Source: an uncultured Bacteroidales bacterium
GTDB taxonomy: Bacteria > Bacteroidota > Bacteroidia > Bacteroidales > Paludibacteraceae
Length of the DNA: 64,000 bases
Assembly: GCA_934667275.1 (NCBI GenBank)
Contig: CAKULK010000010.1
Span: 1 to 64,000, forward strand
Reading direction: 5' to 3'
A model generated the notes under the pieces. The model was not told the origin of the DNA. It did no database searches and saw nothing but the letters and a program-made list of their open reading frames with translations. Shown piece after piece: positions 34,419-43,305 of the stretch (positions are counted from its first letter, which is position 1; each line of letters begins with the position of its first letter). A program made the translations under genes and the position numbers.

Positions 34419-34451
34419 TATATGTTGGTTATAGGATAGTTATATGTTAGT
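34419..34451. repeat. Three tandem 11-bp repeats
   Basis: TATATGTTGGT, TATAGGATAGT, TATATGTTAGT, followed by TGTTGGCAGTG. The middle unit matches the TTATAGGATAG unit at 48882. Lies downstream of the ATPase gene. Confidence 0.8.
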
Positions 34452-34518
34452 TGTTGGCAGTGTTCGGCTTATCCTACAAATAATTATGCACACAGAACAT
34501 TATGCACCGAATGCATAA

Positions 34519-35796
34519 TTAGTCTTTTAAGCATCCAATCGGTACCACCCACACACCGTCTTTGCGCTGATATGCCATTGCTCCCACCGCAGTCAAGACC
34601 ATCAAGAATGCAGGATTTTGCATGCGTGTCGTATCTATCAAATCCGCCAGTTTGTGCAGGTTTTTAGCCGCCTCTTCGATGGCAGATTCTCCACCCAACT
34701 TAATCTCTATCAAGCCATACTGCCCGTTTTCGCGGTGCAGCACGGCATCGCATTCCAATCCGTTTTTATCGCGATAGTGATAGACGCTTCCATCCAAGGC
34801 ATCGGCATATACACGCAAATCGCGCACACACATCGTCTCGAACAAGAACCCGAATGTATTGAGGTCATTCATCAGGTCGTTCGGTCCTATCCGTAGTGCA
34901 GTGGTAGCAATACTCGGGTCCACAAAATAGCGCGTGTCGGTAGAACGGATAGCGGTTTTGGAACGGATATTCGGGTTCCAAGCCTGCATATCCTCCACCA
35001 CGAAGATGCGCTCCAACGCATTCAAATAACTGAACACCGTACGCGCGTCCAAAGAGTCACTGTCGTTGGCAGCAATATCTTTAGCAATCTCGGAAACAGA
35101 TGCCTGCGACCCTTGCAGACGCGCATAGGAATGCATAAGCCGTTTCACACGGCGCGGCATACGTTCCACTCCGTCCGCCCTCTGAATGTCGGAATTGACA
35201 ACACCGTCGTAGTAGTCCTTTGCCGGATTCAGTGCCAAGTCATCAGAAAAGAATGTGGCTTGCGGCCATCCGCCACGGCACAACAAGAAGGCAACCTGCT
35301 GCAGTTTGAGGACATTGTCCGCCATGTGAACCCGTTCGCCGTCAAATAGTTGGCGCAGACTGATTGCCCCATTGGAGTCGCCCGACTCCCACAGGCTCAT
35401 CGGACGCATCTTGATACGTGCAAAGCGTCCCGTACCACTATGGTGAACGGCATCCAAATCAGCAGGAACGGCAGAACCGGTGAGAATGAACTGCCCCCAT
35501 CCGTCTCTGTGGTCCACTTTGAAGCGCACCATATCCCACAACTGAGGTGCGATTTGCCATTCGTCGAGCAGACGGGGTGTCTTTCCTTCCAATATATAAT
35601 CGGGGTCGTTCTCCACCGCCAACATGTATTGCTTTGCCTTGGCAGGGTCGGTCATATAGACCACACTACCCGCATGCTGCTCCGCCGTGGATGTTTTGCC
35701 ACACCATTTTGCTCCCTCTATCAGCACTGCACCAATAGTTTTCAGTTTGCTTTCCAATATGCCGTCCGCAATCCGAGGACGATATTTTTTTGCCAT
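34519..35796 (-). CDS. AAA ATPase with DUF4143-type C-terminus
   Basis: 425 aa. P-loop EGAKWCGKTST near residue 30, Walker B-like RLLDEWQIAP near 77, sensor-like FILTGSAVP near 105; the C-terminal half (RYFVDPSIATTALRIGPNDL, TFGFLFETMCVRDLRVYA, YRDKNGLECDAVL, GLIEIKLGG) is the PD-(D/E)xK-like DUF4143 part, with D-x(n)-EIK visible. Members are abundant and multicopy in Bacteroidales, of unclear role; toxin-like, mobile-element or DNA-related roles have been suggested. Cytoplasmic. It stands alone with its own promoter preceded by five 23-bp repeats, so autoregulation is plausible. Confidence 0.88.
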   Translation of the reverse strand: MAKKYRPRIADGILESKLKTIGAVLIEGAKWCGKTSTAEQHAGSVVYMTDPAKAKQYMLAVENDPDYILEGKTPRLLDEWQIAPQLWDMVRFKVDHRDGWGQFILTGSAVPADLDAVHHSGTGRFARIKMRPMSLWESGDSNGAISLRQLFDGERVHMADNVLKLQQVAFLLCRGGWPQATFFSDDLALNPAKDYYDGVVNSDIQRADGVERMPRRVKRLMHSYARLQGSQASVSEIAKDIAANDSDSLDARTVFSYLNALERIFVVEDMQAWNPNIRSKTAIRSTDTRYFVDPSIATTALRIGPNDLMNDLNTFGFLFETMCVRDLRVYADALDGSVYHYRDKNGLECDAVLHRENGQYGLIEIKLGGESAIEEAAKNLHKLADLIDTTRMQNPAFLMVLTAVGAMAYQRKDGVWVVPIGCLKD

Positions 35797-35831
35797 ATCT
35801 ACACTGATTACAAGCCGTTATTTTTCGGCTA

Positions 35832-35863
35832 CAAAGATAGTGCTTTTTCTCGGAATCACCAAA
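35832..35863 (-). promoter_or_regulatory. Promoter for the ATPase gene
   Basis: Minus-strand TTTG (35863-35860), 20-nt spacer, TATCTTTG (35839-35832). Leader about 30 nt. The 23-bp repeats begin about 17 nt upstream of the -33 box. Confidence 0.7.
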
Positions 35864-35879
35864 TTTTTATCCGTAAATT

Positions 35880-35984
35880 TCATAATTTGGCGTGTTTTCG
35901 TTTCATAATTTGGCGCATTTTCATTGTATGATTTGGCGGGTTTTCATTGTATGATTTGGCGGGTTTTCATTGTATGATTTGGCG
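35880..35984. repeat. Five 23-bp direct repeats upstream of the ATPase promoter
   Basis: ATTTGGCG occurs at 35885, 35908, 35931, 35954 and 35977, exactly 23 bp apart. The three right-hand copies share TTTTCATTGTATG between; the two left ones carry TTTTCGTTTCATA or a diverged form. On the ATPase strand each reads CGCCAAAT. Position directly upstream of the -33 box suggests iterated protein-binding sites (operator or activator). Confidence 0.9.
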
Positions 35985-36044
35985 GAAAAAGCGGTAAGAC
36001 TGAGGAGAGATGAAGGTAAGAAAACAAGTGATTAACAGGTGTCT

Positions 36045-36077
36045 GTAGGGTAGTGGTAGGGTAGTGGTAGGGCGATT
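36045..36077. repeat. Two to three 11-bp repeats (GTAGGGTAGTG)
   Basis: GTAGGGTAGTG twice (36045-36055, 36056-36066), then a decayed third, GTAGGGCGATT. Confidence 0.7.
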
Positions 36078-36098
36078 GACCGCACATCCACAGGTCAG

Positions 36099-36144
36099 GC
36101 AAGGGTTGCGTATCCCTTGCGCATCCCTTGCTGAATCACCTACT
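36099..36144. repeat. Composite of 11-bp units
   Basis: GCAAGGGTTGC (36099-36109) is followed by TATCCCTTGCG (36111-36121), CATCCCTTGCT (36122-36132) and, after one base, AATCACCTACT (36134-36144). The CCCTTGC units equal the reverse complement of those at 22109, and AATCACCTACT equals a unit of the 14799 array. The sequence after it, CCTGACACGATGTTTG, resembles the flank of the 48869 element. Confidence 0.75.
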
Positions 36145-36254
36145 CCTGACACGATGTTTGCAGGAGCAGATACGGGCAGACAAAGCGACATTAAGGTGCA
36201 GGGTTTTTGAGCGGTCCCCAATCAGGACAGGCGCAACAGGAAAAACGGGGCGGA

Positions 36255-36286
36255 TTTGCATATCCGGGAGAAAAGCAGTAACTTTG
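36255..36286 (+). promoter_or_regulatory. Promoter for lptD
   Basis: TTTG (36255-36258), 20-nt spacer, TAACTTTG (36279-36286). Start near 36293; it decides against any lptD start upstream of that point. Confidence 0.7.
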
Positions 36287-36349
36287 CGGGCTAATTTGCA
36301 TAGGTGTGCGCGTACACGATGTGCGCACAATCCATGCAGGCAAGGACGC

Positions 36350-39139
36350 GTGGGACAACGGAAACGATACATATACGGATTGCTGCTATGGCTGAGTTGC
36401 TCGGCCGTAGTATGGGCTGTTCCCCCTGCGCAGACTCCGGCAACAGAGCAGGAAACACTGGCGGCGGACAGCCTGCAAAGCACCGTTCAAGCGGCAGCAG
36501 ACACCATCGCTGCCGAACAGGAGCAACCGAAGAAACCGCAAGCCATTGACGCCAAAGTGGAGTACACCTCGAAGGACTCGATGGTGATGATGAGCAACGG
36601 CGTGGCGCACATGTACGGCAACAGCGATGTGAAATACAAGACCATGGAACTGACTGCCCAATACATGCGCATACAGATGGACAGCAGCACGCTGTTCGCC
36701 AGCGGCGTATGGGACACGATAGAGAACGAATGGGTGGGACAACCCGTGTTCAAAGACGGCAACGACAGTTACGAATCGAATGAGATAACCTACAACCTGA
36801 AGACGCAAAAAGGTTTTATCCAGCACGTGGTGACAGAACAGGGCGAGGGTTACGTGGTTGCCGACAAGACCAAGAAAGTGGACGACGACGTGCTGATGAT
36901 GCAAGGCGGACACTACACCACCTGCGACGACCACGACCACCCGCATTTCTACCTGAAAATGACCAAAGCCAAGGTGAAGCCCGGCAACTATATTGCCACG
37001 GGTCCCGCCTATTTGGTGGTGGGCGAAGTGCCGCTGCCGCTGGCGATACCTTTCGGGTTCTTCCCGTTCACCGACAAGTACTCAAGCGGACTGATTATGC
37101 CAAACTTCGGCGACGACTACACGCGAGGGCTGTATCTGTCGGGGTTGGGGTACTATTTCGCCCTGAACGACTATATGGATTTGGAGTTGAAAGGCGACAT
37201 CTACAGCCGCGGCACATGGGCAGTGTCGGCAACCACGCGTTACGTGAAACGCTACAAATTCAGAGGCAACGTGAACATCAACTACCGCTGGGACGTGACG
37301 GGCGACAAGGATATGCCCGACTACAGCGTGGCGAAGAACCTGAGCGTGCAATGGACGCATACCCAGGACAGCAAGGCCAATCCGTACAACAACTTCTCGG
37401 CGAGCGTGAACTTCAAGACCAGCGGCTACAACCGGAGCAACATCAACAGTTACTACAACGTGGCGGCAAACTCGGAAAACACGACTTCCTCGTCCATCTC
37501 CTACACGCAGCGTTTCCCTGACAGCCCTTGGAACCTGAGCATGAACATGAGTCTGAGCCAGCGCACCAAAGACTCGACCCTGTCGCTGAGTCTGCCGAAC
37601 ATGACGGTGAGCATGAGCCGTATCTACCCGTTCAAACGGAAGAACCCGATAGGGAAGACGAAATGGTACGAGAAGATTTCGCTGCAATACAACGGTAGTT
37701 TCAGCAACTCCATCACGTGCAAAGAAGACTACCTGTTCCGCTCGGACTATATCCGCGACTGGGACTACCGGTTGAAGCACACACTGAGCAGTTCGGCATC
37801 GTTCATGGCATTCAAGTACCTGAGTATCACGCCCAGTATATCAGTGAACGACCGCATGTTCTTCAACCGCGTGGACCAAAGTTGGAACAGCGAGACGCAG
37901 AGCGTGCAGCGCGACACGGTGATGGGCTTCTACAACGTGTATGACTTCAGTGCCAGCATCAATCTGTCCACCAAACTGTACGGTTTCTACATCCCCTACA
38001 GGAAATGGTTCGGCGACAAGGTGGACCGATTCAGGCACGTGCTGACGTCGACGCTGAGTTTCAGTTACCACCCCGACTTCGGCAAGTCGTATTGGGCACC
38101 GCGCTACGGCGGCTTCTACGGCAGTTACGACATGATGGTGACGACGCGGGATGCAGCGGGAAACGTGGTGCCGAAGTTGGACGCCGACGGTCTGCCGATA
38201 TACGAGACGGTGCAGTACTGCCGCTTCAAGGAAGGTCCGGGGCAAGGGCAGTCGGCGAAATTGTCGTTCAGCCTTGGCAACAACCTCGAGATGAAGATTC
38301 GCAACGACAAAGACACGACGGGCAAAGAGCCATACAAGGTGATTAGCCTGATAGACAACCTGAGCATCAGCGGAGGTTACAACTTCATTGCCGACTCGAT
38401 GGGCTGGGACAACTTCGGGGTGAACCTGCGTATCAAGATACCGAAAGTGAACTACACCATCAACCTGAGCGGCGCGTTCGACCCGTATATGTACACCACC
38501 ACCGCCAGCGGCGCACACGTGCGGTGCAACGAGTTGTACTGGAACCACAAGCGTTTCCCGCATTTCCTGGGCACAAGCACCAGTTTCAGTTACACGTTCA
38601 ACAACCAAGTGGTGAAAGGCTGGTTCAACCGCGACAAGAAAAGCCCCAAAAACACAGAGGGAGAAAAACCTGAGGACGGCGAGCAAACAGATGAGCATCA
38701 GACAGACAACAAAAAAGCGAAAAGCAAGAAAGAAGACAAGAGCATGACGGACGACGGCTATCTGTTCGCCGAGATTCCGTGGAGCCTGACCGTGTCGTAC
38801 AACCTGCGCTACGCAGCCGGCAGCCGTTGGGACGAGAAGCGGAACTACTACGCCATGGAGTTCAGACACAACCTGAGTTTCTCCGCATCGCTCGGCTTGG
38901 GCAAAGGCTGGAAGGCAAGCACATCACTCAGTTACGACATCAATGCCAAGAAATTAGCCTACTCGAGCATCAACGTGACGCGCGACCTGCACTGCTGGAC
39001 GATGAGTGCCAGTTTCGTTCCGTTCGGACCCTACAAGAGTTACACCTTCCATATCGGTGTAAACGCCGGCATGTTGTCGGATTTGAAGTATGACAAGAGC
39101 AGTTCGGAGAACGCAGGCAAACGGATTGACTGGTGGTAG
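36350..39139 (+). CDS. lptD: LPS-assembly outer-membrane protein LptD
   Basis: 929 aa from a GTG start at 36350. The GTG directly precedes a good signal peptide (GQRKRYIYGLLLWLSCSAVV, WA), and no in-frame ATG lies between the promoter and the mature protein. An OstA-like periplasmic domain (about residues 50-230: VEYTSKDSMVMMSNGVAHMYGNS split over the first strands) is followed by a large beta-barrel with many alternating aromatic strands and a terminal RIDWW. A charged, probably disordered loop (KKSPKNTEGEK ... KKEDKS) falls near 760-800. It inserts lipopolysaccharide in the outer leaflet together with LptE. Bacteroidetes LptD lengths are about 900 aa, so it is complete. Confidence 0.9.
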   Translation: MGQRKRYIYGLLLWLSCSAVVWAVPPAQTPATEQETLAADSLQSTVQAAADTIAAEQEQPKKPQAIDAKVEYTSKDSMVMMSNGVAHMYGNSDVKYKTMELTAQYMRIQMDSSTLFASGVWDTIENEWVGQPVFKDGNDSYESNEITYNLKTQKGFIQHVVTEQGEGYVVADKTKKVDDDVLMMQGGHYTTCDDHDHPHFYLKMTKAKVKPGNYIATGPAYLVVGEVPLPLAIPFGFFPFTDKYSSGLIMPNFGDDYTRGLYLSGLGYYFALNDYMDLELKGDIYSRGTWAVSATTRYVKRYKFRGNVNINYRWDVTGDKDMPDYSVAKNLSVQWTHTQDSKANPYNNFSASVNFKTSGYNRSNINSYYNVAANSENTTSSSISYTQRFPDSPWNLSMNMSLSQRTKDSTLSLSLPNMTVSMSRIYPFKRKNPIGKTKWYEKISLQYNGSFSNSITCKEDYLFRSDYIRDWDYRLKHTLSSSASFMAFKYLSITPSISVNDRMFFNRVDQSWNSETQSVQRDTVMGFYNVYDFSASINLSTKLYGFYIPYRKWFGDKVDRFRHVLTSTLSFSYHPDFGKSYWAPRYGGFYGSYDMMVTTRDAAGNVVPKLDADGLPIYETVQYCRFKEGPGQGQSAKLSFSLGNNLEMKIRNDKDTTGKEPYKVISLIDNLSISGGYNFIADSMGWDNFGVNLRIKIPKVNYTINLSGAFDPYMYTTTASGAHVRCNELYWNHKRFPHFLGTSTSFSYTFNNQVVKGWFNRDKKSPKNTEGEKPEDGEQTDEHQTDNKKAKSKKEDKSMTDDGYLFAEIPWSLTVSYNLRYAAGSRWDEKRNYYAMEFRHNLSFSASLGLGKGWKASTSLSYDINAKKLAYSSINVTRDLHCWTMSASFVPFGPYKSYTFHIGVNAGMLSDLKYDKSSSENAGKRIDWW

Positions 39140-39174
39140 AAAAGAGAAAATTAACCATAATATATAATAAGGAG

Positions 39175-39768
39175 ATGATTGAAGACAAGAAAGTAGTGAC
39201 CGTTCAATACGACCTCTATGTGGACGGCGAGAACGGACAGGAAGAGAAAATGGAGAGCGCAACCGTTGAGCGTCCGTTGATTTACTGCCACGGCGAGCAC
39301 ATGATGCTGCCCGAATTTGAGCGCAATATGGCAGGTCTGAACGAGGGCGACAGTTTCGATTTCCGGATTGCGTGTGAAGATGCCTACGGCGAATATGACA
39401 GCGACGGCGTGCTGACATTGGATAAGAAGATGTTCTACAACGGCGACGGGGAGTTCGATTCGGAGCGCGTGTTCGAAGGCAATGTGGTGCCGATGAACAC
39501 GGTGGACGGACAGATTGTGAACGCCCAGATTGTGGAAGTGGGCAAAGAGCATGTGGTGATTGATTTGAACCACCCGCTGGCAGGCGAGAACCTGCATTTC
39601 ATAGGGAAAGTGCTGGCCATCCGCGATGTGACGGAAGGCGAACTGAAGGCTTTGCACCACCGCGGCGGTTGCTGCGGAGGCAGCTGCAAGGGCAGTTGCG
39701 ATGACTGCGGCAGCAAGGACGGCAATGCCGAAGGAAGTCATTGCGGAGGCTGCGGGAACTGCCAATAA
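39175..39768 (+). CDS. slyD: SlyD-like FKBP-type peptidyl-prolyl isomerase
   Basis: 197 aa. The FKBP core (VVTVQYDLYVDG, LPEFERNMAGLNEGD, CEDAYGEYD) with the SlyD-type inserted flap domain (about 75-130) and HPLAGENLHFIGKVLAIRDV. The tail from about 160 is rich in Cys, His and Gly (HHRGGCCGGSCKGSCDDCG, HCGGCGNCQ), as in SlyD proteins that bind nickel or zinc. ATG 39175 is chosen; AAGGAG abuts it with no spacer, which is too close for a working Shine-Dalgarno site. 35 nt after lptD. Confidence 0.93.
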   Translation: MIEDKKVVTVQYDLYVDGENGQEEKMESATVERPLIYCHGEHMMLPEFERNMAGLNEGDSFDFRIACEDAYGEYDSDGVLTLDKKMFYNGDGEFDSERVFEGNVVPMNTVDGQIVNAQIVEVGKEHVVIDLNHPLAGENLHFIGKVLAIRDVTEGELKALHHRGGCCGGSCKGSCDDCGSKDGNAEGSHCGGCGNCQ

Positions 39769-39777
39769 AAGCAAGAA

Positions 39778-41136
39778 ATGGCACTCGGAACACTATTGGG
39801 AGTACTGTTTTCAGTATTCACCACCACTTTCACCATGGCTTCGCGCCAAGCGGTGGAGACAGATGGCGATGTGCCTGACGGTTCGCAAGCAGCCTACTCC
39901 TGCACCGCCTCCACCGGGCAGAAAGGGCAGATGACCGCGGGCAATGCCACCACCCTGCGTCTGACGGGTTGGGAGGGGTGTTGCATCCAATCGGTGACGC
40001 TGAACATGCACTCCAACAAGTCCGCCGGCGCGGGCAGCATGCAGATGCGCATCGGCAGCGATGTGGTGTGGCAGATTGCCGATGCCGACTTTGCCCATAC
40101 CTCGTGGAACGGGGAGTTCAGCAACAGTTGGGTGGATATCTCGGCACCCATCTATCGCACCGTGACGGCCGGTGAAGCGATTGAGATTCATATTGAAGCC
40201 TCGAAAAACTCACTATTCATCAACAGTTACACAATTACCTACGAAATTGCTGACAGTCAGCCGCATACCGTAAGTTTCGTGACCGGTATAGCAGGGCGCA
40301 TACAGCCTTCGCTGACGGAAAAGGAGGCAGGAACAGGCATCCTGTTGCCTACCCTGCCCGACAGCGTGGCATGGCACTTTGCAGGTTGGAGCGAGTATGA
40401 AGTGACAGAGAGCGAAGAACCGGCCGAATGGCAGCAAGCGGGCAAACGATACTATCCAAAGTCGGATTGCACATTGTGGGCGGTGTATTCGGATTCCGAA
40501 GGACTGCTGCCTGTTACCGACTATCAATCAGGCGATTACATCATCACAAGTCGCTTTTGGAGCGCGGCCATGGTGGGCGATGTGTGCCTGCCTGCGGATT
40601 ATCAAGTGCGCCACAAGGTGGTGGAAACCAGACCTATAGACATTCTTCTGAACGAAGAAGGGCAATATCTGTTGCAATCAACCGCAAAAGCGGATATGCT
40701 GTATAGCGTAACGTTGCTTTCCGATAGTCTTTTGACTATTCACAACACACTGACCGGCAATCCGATAGGATTCCGTACATCACAGTTGGAAGCGGTTGAG
40801 TCCCAATGGCACTACCGCATTCTCGAAGACCGTTCGCTGTTGGTTTACCACGAGCAGAAAGGCAGGGCTTTCATGCTCACTTTCGGCTATGGCGTGGGGG
40901 CCACATGCGACAGTTTGGTGGCTTATGTTCAAGGCTTTGACCTGTCCACCGCCACAGCAGACGGACTATGGCTGTTTGCCCCCTCGGAAGCCGTGTTCAC
41001 CACGTGGCCTTTCGGGAAAATCACCGCGCTGCCCACCGTACCTGCGCGCAACACATACGATGAACAGGTGATGCCGTTTGGCATCTACGAGATACGTGTG
41101 CACAATGGAAAAAAGGTGTTGCACTTGCGCAAGTGA
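39778..41136 (+). CDS. Secreted protein of unknown function
   Basis: 452 aa, starting 9 nt after slyD. A hydrophobic N-terminus (MALGTLLGVLFSVFTTTF) is a likely signal. The N-terminal 160 residues look like a beta-sandwich (TLRLTGWEGCCIQSVTLNMH, WVDISAPIYRTV). A segment near 200-240, WHFAGWSEYEVTE ... DCTLWAVYSD, resembles one InlB-type repeat, as in the 1555-aa protein. The C-terminus PFGIYEIRVHNGKKVLHLRK resembles the last strands of a T9SS sorting domain. I do not recognise the family. Confidence 0.65.
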   Translation: MALGTLLGVLFSVFTTTFTMASRQAVETDGDVPDGSQAAYSCTASTGQKGQMTAGNATTLRLTGWEGCCIQSVTLNMHSNKSAGAGSMQMRIGSDVVWQIADADFAHTSWNGEFSNSWVDISAPIYRTVTAGEAIEIHIEASKNSLFINSYTITYEIADSQPHTVSFVTGIAGRIQPSLTEKEAGTGILLPTLPDSVAWHFAGWSEYEVTESEEPAEWQQAGKRYYPKSDCTLWAVYSDSEGLLPVTDYQSGDYIITSRFWSAAMVGDVCLPADYQVRHKVVETRPIDILLNEEGQYLLQSTAKADMLYSVTLLSDSLLTIHNTLTGNPIGFRTSQLEAVESQWHYRILEDRSLLVYHEQKGRAFMLTFGYGVGATCDSLVAYVQGFDLSTATADGLWLFAPSEAVFTTWPFGKITALPTVPARNTYDEQVMPFGIYEIRVHNGKKVLHLRK

Positions 41137-41155
41137 GAAAAAAGTAGTAACTTTG
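41125..41155 (+). promoter_or_regulatory. Promoter for the S9 peptidase operon
   Basis: TTG (41125-41127), 20-nt spacer, TAACTTTG (41148-41155). The -33 box lies inside the last codons of the preceding gene, within the perfect palindrome CACTTGCGCAAGTG (41122-41135). Confidence 0.65.
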
Positions 41156-41175
41156 CGCGTTTTAATTGAAGCGAC

Positions 41176-43251
41176 ATGAAGAATCACGCACTACTGATTG
41201 GTCTGTTTGCCCTGTTGCCTTGTATGGTGCATGCAGACATGCTGACGGACATTCTGGACGGGCACTACAACGCCAAAACGATGTCTGCACACGAGAAAGA
41301 CAGTATCTTGAACGGCACCAATGTGGAACGTTTCCGGTTGGAATACGAAAACAAACAACAGTTGTTCCGCCGCTCATTCTTTGCCGATTACTATTTGGTT
41401 GACAATCAGAAGAATACACGTCTTCGCATCAGCGATGCGCCCATCCGCGATGCCCAATTATCCCCCAACGGAAAATATATCGTCTATGCCAAACAGGACG
41501 GCAACCTGTATATATACAAGGTAGATTTCAAGACGGAAGTGCCGGTGACCACCGATGCCAACCCCGAGATTTTCAACGGCATAGCCGACTGGTTGTATGA
41601 GGAAGAGTTCGGCATCACAGGGATGTTCGCATTCTCACCGGACAGTAAGATGTTGGCATTCATACGGTTAGACGAGACCGGTGTCCCCGTGTTTGAATGG
41701 CAAAACTACATCAACCAACCCGGGCAATACCCCACATCCGACTCGCTGCGCTACCCCAAGGCAGGCGAAACCAACGCCTCGGCGTCGGTGCGCATCTACG
41801 ATATTCACCAGAAGACCACCCGCACCATGCAGTTGCCCGAGATGAAAGAGGCATATATCCCGCGTATCCGCTGGACCAACCTGCCGCAATCGCCCAAGAA
41901 AGGCGAGGAACCGGCGGCAGACCTCGTCATACTGCGCATGAACCGCGACCAGAACAAGATGGAGGTGCTGCTCGGCAACCCGAAATCAACCGTCACCCGC
42001 CCGTTCTACCGCGAAGAGAGCGACAAGTATTTCGTTGATTATGAACTGTTTGACTCATGGCAATGGTTGCGCGACAATCGCGTGGTTGTACTTAGCGAGA
42101 AGGGCGGCTACACGCAGGCATATCTCTATTCTGCACAAGGGTTTGAGCAGAAAGTGCTCACCCCTGAGCAGCGCGACATCACGTGTCTGTACGGATTCGA
42201 TGAAACAACGCAAACGCTTTATTATCAAGCGGCTACAACACCCGAAGAGCGTCAGTGCTTTGCCGTGAATATCAAAAAAGGCACCACCACGCCCCTCACT
42301 CGTGAGAGTGGTATGCACGATTTGACGTTCTCTGCTGACTACAAGTCGTATATTGATTGTTTCCAAAGCACCACCACACCGCACACCTACACGCTGTTCT
42401 CCGTGGGAAAGCCTGCCGGCAAAGTACTGCTCAGCAATGATTCCGTTCTCCAGGCATGGCAGGCATTGGGTATCCCCGAGAAGGAGTTTTTCACGTTCCG
42501 CACCGAACGCGGCGATGTGCTGCACGGGTGGAAGATGATGCCCAAGGACTACGAACAGGGCAAACGGTACCCTGTGGTGATGTTCCAATACAGCGGTCCC
42601 GCCAGCCAGCGTGTGCTCAACCAATGGCGCAAGCGTTGGGAAGAGTATCTTGCGGCGCAGAACTACGTGGTGGTGTGCGTTGACGGGCGCGGCACCAATG
42701 CGCGCGGACGGGATTTCCGCAATGCCACCTATATGCACTTGGGGCTCAAAGAGGCTGAGGACCAGATTAGTACGGCGCAATACCTGCAGACATTGCCCTA
42801 TGTGGACCCACAGCGCATTGCCATCACGGGCTGGAGTTACGGAGGCTTTGAGTCTATTATGTGCCTCTCCAAACAACCGCGCGTCAAGGAGGGTGAAACG
42901 CCACTCTTCAAATGCGGTATCTCCATCGCTCCCGTCACATCGTGGCGGTTGTACGATTCGGCATACACCGAGCGTTATATGCGCCGACCGCAGGTGAACG
43001 AGGCGGGATACGACGGCAGCGACCTCACCAAGATGGCAGACCAACTGCAAGGCAACTTGCTGATTGTGCACGGATTAGCCGACGACAATGTACATGCACA
43101 GAATACGTTCCTCTACACCGAAGCCTTGGTGCAAGCGGGCAAGCAGTTCGAGATGCAAATCTATCCCGACGACAACCATTTCCTGCGCAACCGCAGCAAC
43201 TACGAGCACCTGCATCGCCGTCTGATGCTCTTTTTGCAGCGCAACCTTTAA
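41176..43251 (+). CDS. S9 family peptidase (dipeptidyl-peptidase IV type)
   Basis: 691 aa with signal peptide MKNHALLIGLFALLPCMVHA. A beta-propeller domain (about 60-430: DYYLVDNQ, LSPNGKYIVYAKQDGNLYIYK, FAFSPDSKMLAFIRLDE) is followed by an alpha/beta hydrolase domain. The catalytic Ser is in GWSYGGFES near 555, Asp in GLADDNVHAQN near 635 and His in DDNHFL near 667. The EE pair of DPP IV is seen as LYEEEFG near 138. It removes N-terminal dipeptides, often X-Pro, probably in the periplasm. First gene of a + strand run to pnuC. Confidence 0.94.
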   Translation: MKNHALLIGLFALLPCMVHADMLTDILDGHYNAKTMSAHEKDSILNGTNVERFRLEYENKQQLFRRSFFADYYLVDNQKNTRLRISDAPIRDAQLSPNGKYIVYAKQDGNLYIYKVDFKTEVPVTTDANPEIFNGIADWLYEEEFGITGMFAFSPDSKMLAFIRLDETGVPVFEWQNYINQPGQYPTSDSLRYPKAGETNASASVRIYDIHQKTTRTMQLPEMKEAYIPRIRWTNLPQSPKKGEEPAADLVILRMNRDQNKMEVLLGNPKSTVTRPFYREESDKYFVDYELFDSWQWLRDNRVVVLSEKGGYTQAYLYSAQGFEQKVLTPEQRDITCLYGFDETTQTLYYQAATTPEERQCFAVNIKKGTTTPLTRESGMHDLTFSADYKSYIDCFQSTTTPHTYTLFSVGKPAGKVLLSNDSVLQAWQALGIPEKEFFTFRTERGDVLHGWKMMPKDYEQGKRYPVVMFQYSGPASQRVLNQWRKRWEEYLAAQNYVVVCVDGRGTNARGRDFRNATYMHLGLKEAEDQISTAQYLQTLPYVDPQRIAITGWSYGGFESIMCLSKQPRVKEGETPLFKCGISIAPVTSWRLYDSAYTERYMRRPQVNEAGYDGSDLTKMADQLQGNLLIVHGLADDNVHAQNTFLYTEALVQAGKQFEMQIYPDDNHFLRNRSNYEHLHRRLMLFLQRNL

Positions 43252-43305
43252 GGGATATATCACTGACGATTGTCTATAAATAAAACAACTAACATATCAA
43301 ATAGT

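Larger units (their letters stand above)
34001..34518. other. Long non-coding stretch with paired hairpins
   Basis: No convincing gene in about 520 bp. It holds two related hairpins in opposite orientation (34125-34150 and 34351-34386), a plus-strand promoter (34293-34324) pointing at the second, and an 11-bp repeat array (34419-34451). No consensus promoter for the minus-strand three-gene operon was found, so its leader probably crosses part of this stretch. An 86-codon minus-strand frame ending at 33990 has no supporting features. Confidence 0.5.
35797..36349. other. Divergent regulatory region between ATPase gene and lptD
   Basis: About 550 bp with no gene. It holds the ATPase promoter and its 23-bp repeats, two sets of 11-bp repeats (36045-36077, 36111-36144) and the lptD promoter. 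The lptD frame stays open back to 36128, but that part lies before the promoter and lacks protein-like features. Confidence 0.65.

Noticed and set aside
35880..35984. CRISPR array or replication iterons
   Set aside because: 23-bp units directly abut without unique spacers; there is no replication initiator gene. A promoter-linked operator fits better.
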